In this document: positions 24,018 to 32,967 of the stretch, in pieces
Layout of the letters: the number at the start of each line of letters is the position of its first letter
Numbering within the stretch: the stretch's first letter is position 1
Assembly (NCBI GenBank): GCA_003056145.1
Contig: LSNL01000002.1
Span: 1-64,000, forward strand
Direction: 5' to 3'
DNA from: Parcubacteria group bacterium M10-OD1-1
GTDB taxonomy: Bacteria > Patescibacteria > Paceibacteria > Moranbacterales > UBA2206
Length of the DNA: 64,000 bases
Translations under genes and position numbers: made by a program
Notes under the pieces: model-generated
The model's input: only the letters and a program-made list of their open reading frames with translations
Told to the model about the DNA's origin: nothing
The model's database searches: none

Positions 24018-25274
24018 ATGTCAAAAATACGCAACATTCAAGCAAGGGAAATTTTAGATTCTCGAGGTAATCCTACTATTGAAGTAGAAATTGAATTACA
24101 TTCTGGTTTAAAAGCTAAAGCGGGAGTTCCAAGTGGTGCTTCTACTGGAGCTTATGAAGCTGTAGAGCTTCGGGATGGTGATGCTAATCGTTATGGTGGA
24201 AAAGGAGTACTTAAGGCAATTAACAATATTAATGATAAAATTGCTAAAATAATCATCGGTACAGAAGTTAGAAGTCAAGAAGAAATAGATGAAAAAATGA
24301 TTAAATTAGATGGAACGGAAAATAAGTCTAATTTAGGAGCCAATGCTATTGTGGGAGTTTCTTTAGTCTGTGCTCGGGCAGCTGCAATGGAGCAAGAAAT
24401 TCCTTTATACAAATATATTGCTAAAACTTACGATTTTAGTTGCGAAAAATTCACTTTACCAATGCCGATGTTTAATATTTTAAACGGAGGTAAGCATAGT
24501 GATTCTGGATTAAGTATTCAAGAATATAAATTAGTTCCTAGTGGTGTTGAAAAGTTTAGCGAACAGCTACGAGCGGGCAGTGAAGTTTTTCACACGCTTT
24601 CTGGAATATTATCTAGTAACGGATTTTCTATTTCAGTTGGAGATGAAGGAGGTTTTGCTCCTAAATTAGAAAGTAACGCCAAAGCGCTTGAATTTATTAA
24701 TCTAGCGATTGAAAAGGCTGGATATAAAAAAGGCGTAGAGTTAAATATTGGGATTGATGCGGCCGCTAATTCTTTTTTTGATGAAAAAGAAGATAAATAT
24801 ATTTTCAAACCAGAGAACTCAATGCTAAATAAAGAAATGTTGATTAATATTTACAATGAATGGATTGATAAATATAATGTTATCTCTGTGGAGGATGGAT
24901 TAGATGAAAATGATTGGGATGGTTGGAAAATTATGAACGAGAAGATTGGAGGAAAGGTTATGACTATTGGAGATGATTTAATAGTTACTAATGTTAAACG
25001 TTTGGAAAAGGCTATCGCTAAAAAAGCTTGTAACGCTGTTTTAATTAAAACTAATCAAATCGGAAGCTTAAGTGAAACAGTTGAGTGTGTTAAGTTGGCT
25101 CAAAAAAATAAAATGAAAATTGTTATTTCTCATCGTAGTGGAGAAACAGTGGACGATTTTATTTCTGATTTAGCAGTCGGAGTTGGTGCTGAATATATGA
25201 AATCTGGATCTCTAAGTCGGGGAGAAAGAATCTGTAAATATAATCGGTTATTAAAAATAGAGAAAGAAGTATAA
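24018..25274 (+). CDS. eno: Enolase
   Basis: Converts 2-phosphoglycerate to phosphoenolpyruvate. The 418-residue chain is full length and includes ILDSRGNPTIEVE, GVPSGASTGAYEAVELRDGD, NILNGGKHSDSG, the acid/base region SVGDEGGFAP, the metal ligands in SVEDGLDEND and TIGDDLIVTN, the catalytic lysine in LIKTNQIGSLSET, and SHRSGET. It follows pgk by about 80 bases with a TG-extended TATAAT in between (23946-23951), so it may have its own promoter. No Shine-Dalgarno sequence is present; the start follows AAATTTTAAAAAT. Confidence 0.98.
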   Translation: MSKIRNIQAREILDSRGNPTIEVEIELHSGLKAKAGVPSGASTGAYEAVELRDGDANRYGGKGVLKAINNINDKIAKIIIGTEVRSQEEIDEKMIKLDGTENKSNLGANAIVGVSLVCARAAAMEQEIPLYKYIAKTYDFSCEKFTLPMPMFNILNGGKHSDSGLSIQEYKLVPSGVEKFSEQLRAGSEVFHTLSGILSSNGFSISVGDEGGFAPKLESNAKALEFINLAIEKAGYKKGVELNIGIDAAANSFFDEKEDKYIFKPENSMLNKEMLINIYNEWIDKYNVISVEDGLDENDWDGWKIMNEKIGGKVMTIGDDLIVTNVKRLEKAIAKKACNAVLIKTNQIGSLSETVECVKLAQKNKMKIVISHRSGETVDDFISDLAVGVGAEYMKSGSLSRGERICKYNRLLKIEKEV

Positions 25275-25365
25275 ATCAAGACTACAGAAAAAACTAAAAT
25301 TCTCTGATTAAATTTTTTTAGAAAAACTTATTAAGTGTTTTAATAAAAATTAAAATCAATTAAAA

Positions 25366-26916
25366 ATGATAAAATCTAAGAGCCCTACTTTACTAGTTAT
25401 TTTAGATGGTTATGGTATCGGGAGAGCTTCAAAATATAACGCAGTAACCTTAGCTAAAAGGCCTAATCTAGATCGGCTTTTTGAACTTTATCCTTCTACT
25501 CAATTAGGAGCTACTGGTAAAGATGTTGGACTAGAGGATAATAAAATGAGTGGTTCTGAGGCTGGGCATATGAATATTGGTGCTGGTCGAACTGTTCATC
25601 AGGATTCTTATTATATAACTGAAAGTATTAAAAACGGAGATTTTTTTATGAATCCAGCTATTTTGGGAGCGTTTCATCGTTTGAAAAATACTGATGGAGA
25701 TTGTCACCTTATGGGATTAATGGGTAACTATGATAGTCCTCACAGCGATCCAGATCATTTTCGGGCGATTCTTAAATTAGCAAAAGACAAAGGAGTAAAA
25801 GAGGTCTATTGCCATTTATTTACTGACGGTCGGGATTCTTATCCAAGAAGTGCTAAAAAACATTTAAAAGCCTTTCAAAAAATTATCAGAGAAGAGGGTA
25901 TCGGTAGGATTGCGAGTTTGAGTGGTAGATTTTATGCTATGGATCGAGCTAAAAATTGGGATCGTTTAACCAAAGCTTATAATGCAATCGTTTTAGCAGA
26001 AGGAGAAAAAGCTAGAACTCCTGAAGAGGCAATTGAAAAAGCTTATCAAAATAATTTAACTGATGAGTATCTTTTACCGACGGTTATTTATGGAAAAAAT
26101 GGACCAGTGGCTCAAATTAAAGAAGAAGATAGCGTTATTTTTTTTAATTTACGATCTGATAGGGCTAGACAATTTTCTAAGCTATTTGTTGCTAGTCATC
26201 AGCAAGAAATTAGTCAAGATGATATGCCAATGATAAAACATCTTAAGAATTTATATTTTGTGGCATTAACTGATTTTGGACCAGATTTAAATGTGCATAC
26301 TGTTTGGAGAGGACATACTTTAATGGGGACGTTGCCAATGTCACTAGGAAAATCCAAACAACTATATATTGCTGAATCGGAAAAGTACGCCCATATTACT
26401 TATTTTCTTAATGGTGGTTATGCAGATCCAGTTAATGACGAAGATAGAATAATGATTCCTTCTCCAAAGATTAGTTCTTATGCTAAGATACCCCAGATGT
26501 CAGCGAGAAAAATAACTCAAACAGTAGTAGAAAAACTACAAGCTGAAGCTTATGATTTTTATGCTATTAATTTTGCTAATGCTGATATGGTTGGACATAC
26601 TGGAGATTTAAAAGCGACGATTAAGGCTTGCGAAGTTTTGGATCAGCAAATTGAAATTTTAGCAAAAAAAGTTTTACGCCAACAAGGAAGGTTAATTATT
26701 ACAGCTGATCATGGGAATGCAGAAGATTTATTTGATGAAAAAGTAGGGCAAGCTAATACTTTTCATACCAAAAATCCAGTACCCTTTTTGTTGGTAGGAG
26801 ATGAGTTTAAAGGTAAAAAATTAAAAACAGACGGAGTTTTAGGTAATATTGCACCGACTATTTTAGAAATATTAGATATTGAAAAACCTCAAAAAATGTT
26901 AACAGGATTGTTATAA
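25366..26916 (+). CDS. gpmI: 2,3-bisphosphoglycerate-independent phosphoglycerate mutase
   Basis: Interconverts 3- and 2-phosphoglycerate using two metal ions (usually manganese). The 516-residue chain has the full two-domain layout: D14 in LVILDGYGIG, the phosphoserine site S64 in MSGSEAGHMNIGAGR, HLFTDGRDSYPRSAKKH, RSDRARQ, and the C-terminal metal motifs NFANADMVGHTGD and TADHGNAEDLFD. The family usually has NSEVGH where this protein has GSEAGH, a mild change. It completes the pgk-gpmI-eno segment. The gap to eno (about 90 bases) shows no strong promoter. Confidence 0.97.
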   Translation: MIKSKSPTLLVILDGYGIGRASKYNAVTLAKRPNLDRLFELYPSTQLGATGKDVGLEDNKMSGSEAGHMNIGAGRTVHQDSYYITESIKNGDFFMNPAILGAFHRLKNTDGDCHLMGLMGNYDSPHSDPDHFRAILKLAKDKGVKEVYCHLFTDGRDSYPRSAKKHLKAFQKIIREEGIGRIASLSGRFYAMDRAKNWDRLTKAYNAIVLAEGEKARTPEEAIEKAYQNNLTDEYLLPTVIYGKNGPVAQIKEEDSVIFFNLRSDRARQFSKLFVASHQQEISQDDMPMIKHLKNLYFVALTDFGPDLNVHTVWRGHTLMGTLPMSLGKSKQLYIAESEKYAHITYFLNGGYADPVNDEDRIMIPSPKISSYAKIPQMSARKITQTVVEKLQAEAYDFYAINFANADMVGHTGDLKATIKACEVLDQQIEILAKKVLRQQGRLIITADHGNAEDLFDEKVGQANTFHTKNPVPFLLVGDEFKGKKLKTDGVLGNIAPTILEILDIEKPQKMLTGLL

Positions 26917-27011
26917 AAATATCAAAGTAAAACAATTAAAGGAAAGATAAAAATAAATTAAAATAAGTGCCGAGTTAGCTTAAATAATTTTTTAAAGTAA
27001 TTTAATTAAAT

Positions 27012-28013
27012 ATGAAAAATCAAGTTTTATGCTTAGGATCAGCTGGTAAGGATATTTTTTTTCCTACAACTGAAGGTCAAGTAGTAGAAACGCCAGATGA
27101 TTTAATGTCTCAAAAAAAATTTATTTTTGAATTAGGAGCTAAATATAAAATTCAAGAAAGGTATGAAGCCTTAGGTGGCTCAGCCGCAAATGTAGCAGTA
27201 GGACTAGTAAAATTAGGTATTTCTGTTGCTTGTGCTTCAGTGATTGGGGATGATTTAATCAGTATTTGGATTAGAGAAGAATTAAGAAAGAATAAAGTAG
27301 ATCTGAGTTTAATAAAAGTTCAAGAGAAAGCTAAAAGTGATTTATCGGCTATTATTGTAGATTATAGAAGCGCTGATAGAACTATTTTTTCTAACCGGGG
27401 TCTAAATGGAAAATTGGAGTTAGAGGCGGAAAATTTTCGCGAGGTAGAATGGATTTTTCTAGGCGATATTAGTGGAAAATGGGAAGACCAATTAGAAGAT
27501 ATTATTCAATTAGCCAAGGAAGAAAATAAAAAAATAGCTTTTAATCCCAGGGGAGTGCATATTCAAGAAGATCCGGTAGAAATTATTAAGGCTGTTTCAC
27601 TGTGTGAAATATTATTTGTTAATAAAGATGAAGCGATGGCAATTATTTCTCAAGTAGATAAAAATATTTCTGCTCAAAATTTAAATCAGGAAGAATTTCT
27701 GTTGAAAAAGTTTCAAGAATTAGAAGTAGAAGTGGTAGTCATTACTGATGGGAAAAGAGGAGCTTGGGCAATGAATAAAAACGGAATAGTCTCGGCTAAT
27801 GGATTAGGAGTATCAGCGGTTGATTCTACTGGAGCAGGAGACTCTTTTGCTAGTGGATTTTTAGCTGCTTATATCAAAAGTAAGGATATTTCTGAATGTC
27901 TTCAATGGGGAATTGCTAATAGTAGTAATGAAGTTCAATTTTATGGTTCTATTGATGGACTTTTGGGTGAAGAAGAAATGGAAAAAAAATCAAAAGATGT
28001 AATATTACAATAA
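27012..28013 (+). CDS. PfkB-family sugar/nucleoside kinase
   Basis: A 333-residue ribokinase-like enzyme. The N-terminal glycine pair is in ALGGSAANVAVGLVKLG, and the C-terminal signature DSTGAGDSFASGF (271-283) holds the anion hole and catalytic base D277. The family phosphorylates sugars, fructose phosphates or nucleosides with ATP; the lid region does not identify the substrate. Its place between gpmI and the ADP-forming acetyl-CoA synthetase suggests a role in sugar entry to glycolysis, or in nucleoside salvage (inference). It stands about 25 bases before acd and is probably co-transcribed with it. Confidence 0.9.
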   Translation: MKNQVLCLGSAGKDIFFPTTEGQVVETPDDLMSQKKFIFELGAKYKIQERYEALGGSAANVAVGLVKLGISVACASVIGDDLISIWIREELRKNKVDLSLIKVQEKAKSDLSAIIVDYRSADRTIFSNRGLNGKLELEAENFREVEWIFLGDISGKWEDQLEDIIQLAKEENKKIAFNPRGVHIQEDPVEIIKAVSLCEILFVNKDEAMAIISQVDKNISAQNLNQEEFLLKKFQELEVEVVVITDGKRGAWAMNKNGIVSANGLGVSAVDSTGAGDSFASGFLAAYIKSKDISECLQWGIANSSNEVQFYGSIDGLLGEEEMEKKSKDVILQ

Positions 28014-28037
28014 AATAATTTAATAAATATATTTTTT

Positions 28038-30110
28038 ATGAAATTAGAAAAACTTTTTAATCCTCAATCAATTGCGATTGTCGGTGCTTCAGCCGAACAA
28101 GGAAAAGTGGGAAATGCGATTACAAAAAATATCTTAAATTTAGGTTATGCTGGGGAAGTATTTCTAGTAAATCCGAAACACGATGAAGTCTTGGAAAAAA
28201 AATGTTACCATAGTCTTTCTGATATAGAATCAGAGGTTGATTTAGCCGTAGTTGCTATTCCAGCTAAATTTGTTTTGGGCGAAATTGAAAAAAATGCAGA
28301 TAGGATAAAAAATTATGTAATTATTTCCGCAGGTTTTTCTGAAACTGGAAAAGAAGGAAAGGAATTTGAGGAAAAGCTGTTAACATTAGCGCAGAAAAAA
28401 AATCTTAATATTTTAGGTCCGAATTGTTTGGGTTTCATTGTCCCTGCGAATAAATTAAATAACTCTTTTGCAGGCGGAATGCCTCATACTGGAAATATAT
28501 CTTTTATTACTCAGTCGGGAGCGTTAGCGGTGGCAATTATGGACATTGCTAAAAAAGAGGGGATTGCTTTCTCTAATATAATTTCAGTTGGTAACAAAAT
28601 GCAAATTGGAGAATCAGAACTTTTAGAGTTTATGGAGAATGATGATAAAACGGAATTTATTTTTATGTATTTAGAAGGTATTAAAGATGGTTTAAAATTT
28701 GAAAGAATAGCCAAGAGAGTGGCTAGAAAAAAACCAGTAATTATTCTTAAAGCTGGACGAAATGAGAGAACTCAAAAGGCTATTTCTTCGCATACCGGGG
28801 CTTTAGCTGGGAATGATGAAATTATTTCTGCTGTTTTTAACAATACGGGGATTGTTAGAGTCGCTAGCTTAGAAGAACTTTTTGATTTATTTAAGATAGT
28901 CAAGATGAAAAAGAAAATCACAAATGAAAACACAGTGGTTCTTACTAACGCTGGAGGTGTGGGTGTTTTGAGTGCTGATGCGTTTGGTGGAAAAAATATC
29001 AAGCTAGCAGAATTGAAAGATGAGATAAAAGAAAAAATAAAAGAAAATCTACCCAAGGAAGCTTCAGTGGAAAATCCGATAGATTTATTGGGAGACGCTC
29101 AAGAGGATAGATATGAAAAAACGTTGGAAATTATTTCTAATCTCAAAAATATTGGTTCAGTTATCTGCATTTTAACGCCACAAGATCAGACTCCTGTGGA
29201 AAAAATTGCTGACAAACTTATTGAATTTAAAAACAAGACGGGAAAGCTTGTGGTAGCGGTGTTTTTGGGTGGAGAGCGAGTGGAAAGCGCGATTGCTAAG
29301 ATGAGAGAGAATAATATTAGTAATTTTCAGTTCCCAGAAAAAGCTATTTTTGCTATGGATAAATATTTTAAATGGAATTTGTATGCTTCTTCAATAAATA
29401 AAAATTTCGAATATAAAATTAATGAAAGACGAAAAAAAGAAGCGGAGGCTATAATTGAAAAAGCTAAAAAAGAGAAAAGAAAAGCGCTCTATTTTTCTGA
29501 GGCAAGGGAGATTATGGAAATGTACGGAGTAAATACCGTGCCAATCATCAATATTTACCCAGGTAAAAAAGTTAATAGTAGTTTGACTCCTTTCAGATAC
29601 CCAGTCGTTTTGAAAGTGGATGACGATAAAGTTTTACACAAGACTGATCGACAAGGAGTAGTTTTGAATATTAAGGATGAAAAACAATTGGAAAAATCAA
29701 TTTCGCAGATGCAAAGAGATTTTCCTAATAGTAGATTAATTGTTGAATCTATGGTTTCTAAGGGAATGGAACTTATTATTGGAATTAAACGAGATGAGGT
29801 TTTTGGTCCTGTCATTATATATGGTCTGGGTGGAATTTATACGGAATTTTTAAAACTAGTAGATTATTTAATTCTTCCACTGGAGGCTTCCCAAATTCAA
29901 GAGTCTTTATTGAAAGGAAAATTAGGATTTTTGTTTAATGGAGCACGCGGACAAAATCCATATGATGTAAAAGATCTTTCTGAATTATTCTTCGGTGTCA
30001 GTTCCTTGGCACTAGAAGTTTCTCAGATAAGAGAATTTGATATCAATCCAGTGATTACTTACAATAACGGGAAAAAATCTCTGGCTGTGGATGTGAAAAT
30101 CATTCTTTGA
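28038..30110 (+). CDS. ADP-forming acetate-CoA ligase (alpha-beta fusion)
   Basis: Turns an acyl-CoA (typically acetyl-CoA), ADP and phosphate into acid, CoA and ATP, giving substrate-level phosphorylation. The 690-residue chain is a fusion of alpha (about 1-450) and beta (about 465-690) parts. It has a CoA-binding Rossmann domain (IAIVGASAEQGKVGN), ligase domains with LGPNCLGF and FITQSGAL, the phospho-histidine H252 in SSHTGALAGND, and an ATP-grasp domain with the beta-subunit histidine in VLHKTDRQGV. This enzyme is common in archaea and in Patescibacteria that ferment to acetate. It closes the energy block begun by pgk. Confidence 0.95.
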   Translation: MKLEKLFNPQSIAIVGASAEQGKVGNAITKNILNLGYAGEVFLVNPKHDEVLEKKCYHSLSDIESEVDLAVVAIPAKFVLGEIEKNADRIKNYVIISAGFSETGKEGKEFEEKLLTLAQKKNLNILGPNCLGFIVPANKLNNSFAGGMPHTGNISFITQSGALAVAIMDIAKKEGIAFSNIISVGNKMQIGESELLEFMENDDKTEFIFMYLEGIKDGLKFERIAKRVARKKPVIILKAGRNERTQKAISSHTGALAGNDEIISAVFNNTGIVRVASLEELFDLFKIVKMKKKITNENTVVLTNAGGVGVLSADAFGGKNIKLAELKDEIKEKIKENLPKEASVENPIDLLGDAQEDRYEKTLEIISNLKNIGSVICILTPQDQTPVEKIADKLIEFKNKTGKLVVAVFLGGERVESAIAKMRENNISNFQFPEKAIFAMDKYFKWNLYASSINKNFEYKINERRKKEAEAIIEKAKKEKRKALYFSEAREIMEMYGVNTVPIINIYPGKKVNSSLTPFRYPVVLKVDDDKVLHKTDRQGVVLNIKDEKQLEKSISQMQRDFPNSRLIVESMVSKGMELIIGIKRDEVFGPVIIYGLGGIYTEFLKLVDYLILPLEASQIQESLLKGKLGFLFNGARGQNPYDVKDLSELFFGVSSLALEVSQIREFDINPVITYNNGKKSLAVDVKIIL

Positions 30111-30125
30111 TAAGAACAGAAAAAC

Positions 30126-30183
30126 TTGACTGAATGGGTTTGTTGTTATAAACTAAAAAGAATGCAATCTTGAACTTTTTTAG
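30126..30183 (+). repeat. Dispersed promoter-like repeat, copy 1
   Basis: TTGACT, then GTTTGTTGTTATAAACTAAA and a matching tail to about 30183. The same arrangement, about 80% identical by eye, lies at 46145-46200. Each copy precedes a small membrane-protein gene (30258 and 46234). TTGACT and TATAAA are 15 bases apart in both. Confidence 0.6.
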
Positions 30184-30257
30184 TTGATTTTGCTTCAAAA
30201 ATGTTCTTGGAAAAATATTTGTGAAGGGGGAAGAGGCAAAAAAGAGGAGATAGTCCT

Positions 30258-30449
30258 ATGAAAAAAATCATACAAAAGCTAAAGATACCATTGGATGTAG
30301 TTTCCTTCGGTTTTATTTTAGCCGGAGGATTTTGTTCGGACTGGTTTGAATGGAAAATTGCTTGTAGTTTTTCCTTTATTGGTTTAGTTTTAATTATTAT
30401 TGAAGTACGAACTAATCGCCGTCCTTCCCCTTATGCGAACAGGAAATAA
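30258..30449 (+). CDS. Small two-helix membrane protein
   Basis: A 63-residue protein with two predicted membrane helices (about 12-28 and 34-50), short charged ends and a basic C-terminus (RTNRRPSPYANRK). I do not recognise a family. A strong GAGGAG Shine-Dalgarno lies before the ATG. A perfect hairpin overlaps its stop codon, and the promoter-like repeat at 30126 lies upstream, so it is a self-contained unit like the other Shine-Dalgarno genes in this window. Confidence 0.55.
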   Translation: MKKIIQKLKIPLDVVSFGFILAGGFCSDWFEWKIACSFSFIGLVLIIIEVRTNRRPSPYANRK

Positions 30450-30470
30450 TATTTCCTGTTCGCCCCCCCC
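30435..30470 (+). repeat. Perfect hairpin over a stop codon, followed by eight C
   Basis: Arms GCGAACAGGAAAT (30435-30447) and ATTTCCTGTTCGC (30451-30463) with a 3-base loop; the stop TAA is 30447-30449. Instead of a T run, a run of eight C follows (30463-30470), which is rare in this AT-rich sequence. It may stop transcription or protect the mRNA end. Confidence 0.7.
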
Positions 30471-30597
30471 TCAAAGATATTTTCTTGCAATTTATTTTTT
30501 AAAAAAACTAATTTAGAATATAGTTTCTAACTTTTTTTGGATAGAATAGTGGTTGAATAAGTGACAATCTGTGTGTGGTTTGATTGAGTGTGATAAT

Positions 30598-30626
30598 TTG
30601 ACAATCAGACTCCGATATGTTATAAA
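30598..30626 (+). promoter_or_regulatory. Promoter of the GT2 synthase-chitinase unit
   Basis: Perfect TTGACA (30598-30603), 17-base spacer, TATAAA (30621-30626). The leader is about 27 bases and has no Shine-Dalgarno sequence. Confidence 0.82.
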
Positions 30627-30659
30627 TAACAATTAACTTTATATGATCGTTAAATACTA

Positions 30660-32960
30660 ATGGATAATAAAACTGCAGGTAAGAAAAAGTATAAGCAGAT
30701 TTCTCGTGAAAAGCAATGGGGAACTGAATATCAAACATTACCACTATCCAATCTTCATAGCCAACCTTCAAGTTTTGCTATTGCTTTTAGTCGCCTCTCT
30801 GTAGTACTGACGATATTTTTTTGGGCGATGTATGTTGTTTCGGTTATCGTCCGCCAACTTTTTGATGGTCCGCAAAGCTATCAATTTACCATGGAAAGTT
30901 TTGGTTATCTAATTATTGTGACTTTTTTAACTTTCTCGGCATTAGTTTATTTAATTGCTCGGCAAGGTGCGTTTCAACGATTTAGTAGCCATATTCGTGT
31001 TCCGAGAGCTACGCTTGATAAATATTTTTTTACGCATCAGCCATCAATTACAGTTTTAATTCCTTCTTATAGCGAAGAGACTCAAGTTATCCGAAAAACA
31101 ATGTTATCTGTGGCATTGCAGGAGTATCCTAATATCAAAGTTGTTCTTTTAATTGATGATGATGCTTCAAAGATTTGTTCTGAGGATATGCTTCGGTTGG
31201 AAGCGACACGGGCTCTTGCTAGTGAAATTGAAACACTTTTAGCAATACCATACAAACGCTTTAAGAAAATATTGAAACGGTTTGAAGAGGCTAATCGGAA
31301 AAATAATATAATAATTAGTAAGGCCGTTGAAGAAATAGCTGCACAATATATTTGGGCAGCAAAGTGGCTAAATACATTAGCAGATAAAGAAGTAATTGAG
31401 GATCATGTAGATATATTTTTTGCTAATCAAGTATTGCGTGAACTTGCTGAAGATTTAAAACTTGTTGGAGAGGCATTAGTAGTTTCGCATAAAGAAGATG
31501 CACAAATTCCAGTTGATCGTCTAATGCAATTATATCGTAGGCTGGTACTAATATTTGGAGCGAACCTAGAGGTCTTTGAACGAAAAAAATATGCATCTTT
31601 ATCACATGAACTGAATAAGGCAATGAACATCAATTCATATATCGGATTGATGGGGGGTATGTATCAGCAGGAGCAAACACCAGATGGAATTGTTTTAGTA
31701 CCGACCATGAATCAATCCAATGCTGATATAATTATTAATGATAGTGAATTTATATTAACACTGGATGCTGACTCTATTTTGTTAAGAGAATACTGTTTGC
31801 GATTAGTCTATTTTTTACAGCAACCTGATAATGCAGATGTGGCTATTGCGCAGACTCCGTATTCTTCTTTTCGCGGAGCTCCTACGCGTGTCGAGCGTTT
31901 ATCTGGCGCTACAACAGATATTCAACATATTATTCATCAGGGGATGAGCTATTATGGTGCAACTTTTTGGGTAGGGGCTAATGCAATAATAAGAAAATGT
32001 GCTCTTGAAGATATAGTTGAAAAAAAATGGGTAGGTGGATTTGAAATTAAAAGATATGTGCAAGATCATACGGTCATAGAAGATACTGAATCAAGTATTG
32101 ATTTGGCGATTCATGATTGGAAATTAGTTAATTATCCGGAGCGTTTGAGTTATAGTGCAACACCGCCTGACTTCGGTTCTTTAGTGATACAGCGTCGTCG
32201 GTGGGCTAATGGAGGACTTCTCATACTTCCGAAGCTATGGACATTGATTCGTAAACGCAAAAATAAAGGTAATCCTATATCAAAAACCGAATTCATAATC
32301 AGACTGAACTATATGACCTCTATTGCTTGGTCAAATATTGGTTTGATATTTCTTTTAATTTATCCCTATGATGGAAGATTATTAAGTCCGTTGATACTTC
32401 TTGCGGCGGTACCTTATTTTTTAGCTATGGCTATTGATTTAAGATATTGCCGTTATAAATATAGTGATATTATTCGTATCTATGGTTTCAATTTAATATT
32501 ACTTCCAGTGAATATTGCAGGAACGCTTAAGTCGCTTGAACAGGCATTGACCACTAAGAAGACACCGTTCGCTAGAACTCCTAAAGTTAAAAATCGAACA
32601 TCCGCAGCGTTGCCGTATGTGCTTTCACCTTTACTTATTGTTGGTTTTTCTTTATTCACATTAGGGCGTAATATTCAAGGAGAAGATTGGGGGAATGCAG
32701 CGTTTGCTGGTTTTAATGCTTTTACATCTATCTGGGCTATTTTTTCATACATTGGAATTAAAAACTTATTTATTGATATTTGGATCGGATTGATAGATTT
32801 ACTTTATGTTGATACTCCTCCTAATAATATAAGCCAAAAATCAAATAAAAATGAATCAGAATTAAATTGGAAAAGTGTGTTGTATCATGGAGAATCAAAT
32901 GGGATAGTTCCTCATGAAGCTACAAAAGAGGTGATAATAAATAAAAAACGAACCACATAA
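30660..32960 (+). CDS. Processive GT2 polysaccharide synthase (BcsA/chitin-synthase-like)
   Basis: A 766-residue membrane glycosyltransferase. Two N-terminal helices (about 42-65 and 82-101) precede a GT-A domain, and about five or six helices follow (550-740). The processive GT2 motifs are all present: VVLLIDDDAS (D166-168), TLDADS (369-371), the catalytic TVIED (E474-D475) and QRRRW (511-515). An extra helical insertion, roughly 175-345, separates the first aspartates from DAD by about 200 residues where cellulose synthase has about 70. It should polymerise a beta-linked sugar from a UDP donor and push it through the membrane. The chitinase encoded 7 bases downstream suggests an N-acetylglucosamine-type polymer; this is inference. 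Confidence 0.88.
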   Translation: MDNKTAGKKKYKQISREKQWGTEYQTLPLSNLHSQPSSFAIAFSRLSVVLTIFFWAMYVVSVIVRQLFDGPQSYQFTMESFGYLIIVTFLTFSALVYLIARQGAFQRFSSHIRVPRATLDKYFFTHQPSITVLIPSYSEETQVIRKTMLSVALQEYPNIKVVLLIDDDASKICSEDMLRLEATRALASEIETLLAIPYKRFKKILKRFEEANRKNNIIISKAVEEIAAQYIWAAKWLNTLADKEVIEDHVDIFFANQVLRELAEDLKLVGEALVVSHKEDAQIPVDRLMQLYRRLVLIFGANLEVFERKKYASLSHELNKAMNINSYIGLMGGMYQQEQTPDGIVLVPTMNQSNADIIINDSEFILTLDADSILLREYCLRLVYFLQQPDNADVAIAQTPYSSFRGAPTRVERLSGATTDIQHIIHQGMSYYGATFWVGANAIIRKCALEDIVEKKWVGGFEIKRYVQDHTVIEDTESSIDLAIHDWKLVNYPERLSYSATPPDFGSLVIQRRRWANGGLLILPKLWTLIRKRKNKGNPISKTEFIIRLNYMTSIAWSNIGLIFLLIYPYDGRLLSPLILLAAVPYFLAMAIDLRYCRYKYSDIIRIYGFNLILLPVNIAGTLKSLEQALTTKKTPFARTPKVKNRTSAALPYVLSPLLIVGFSLFTLGRNIQGEDWGNAAFAGFNAFTSIWAIFSYIGIKNLFIDIWIGLIDLLYVDTPPNNISQKSNKNESELNWKSVLYHGESNGIVPHEATKEVIINKKRTT

Positions 32961-32967
32961 ATATAAT

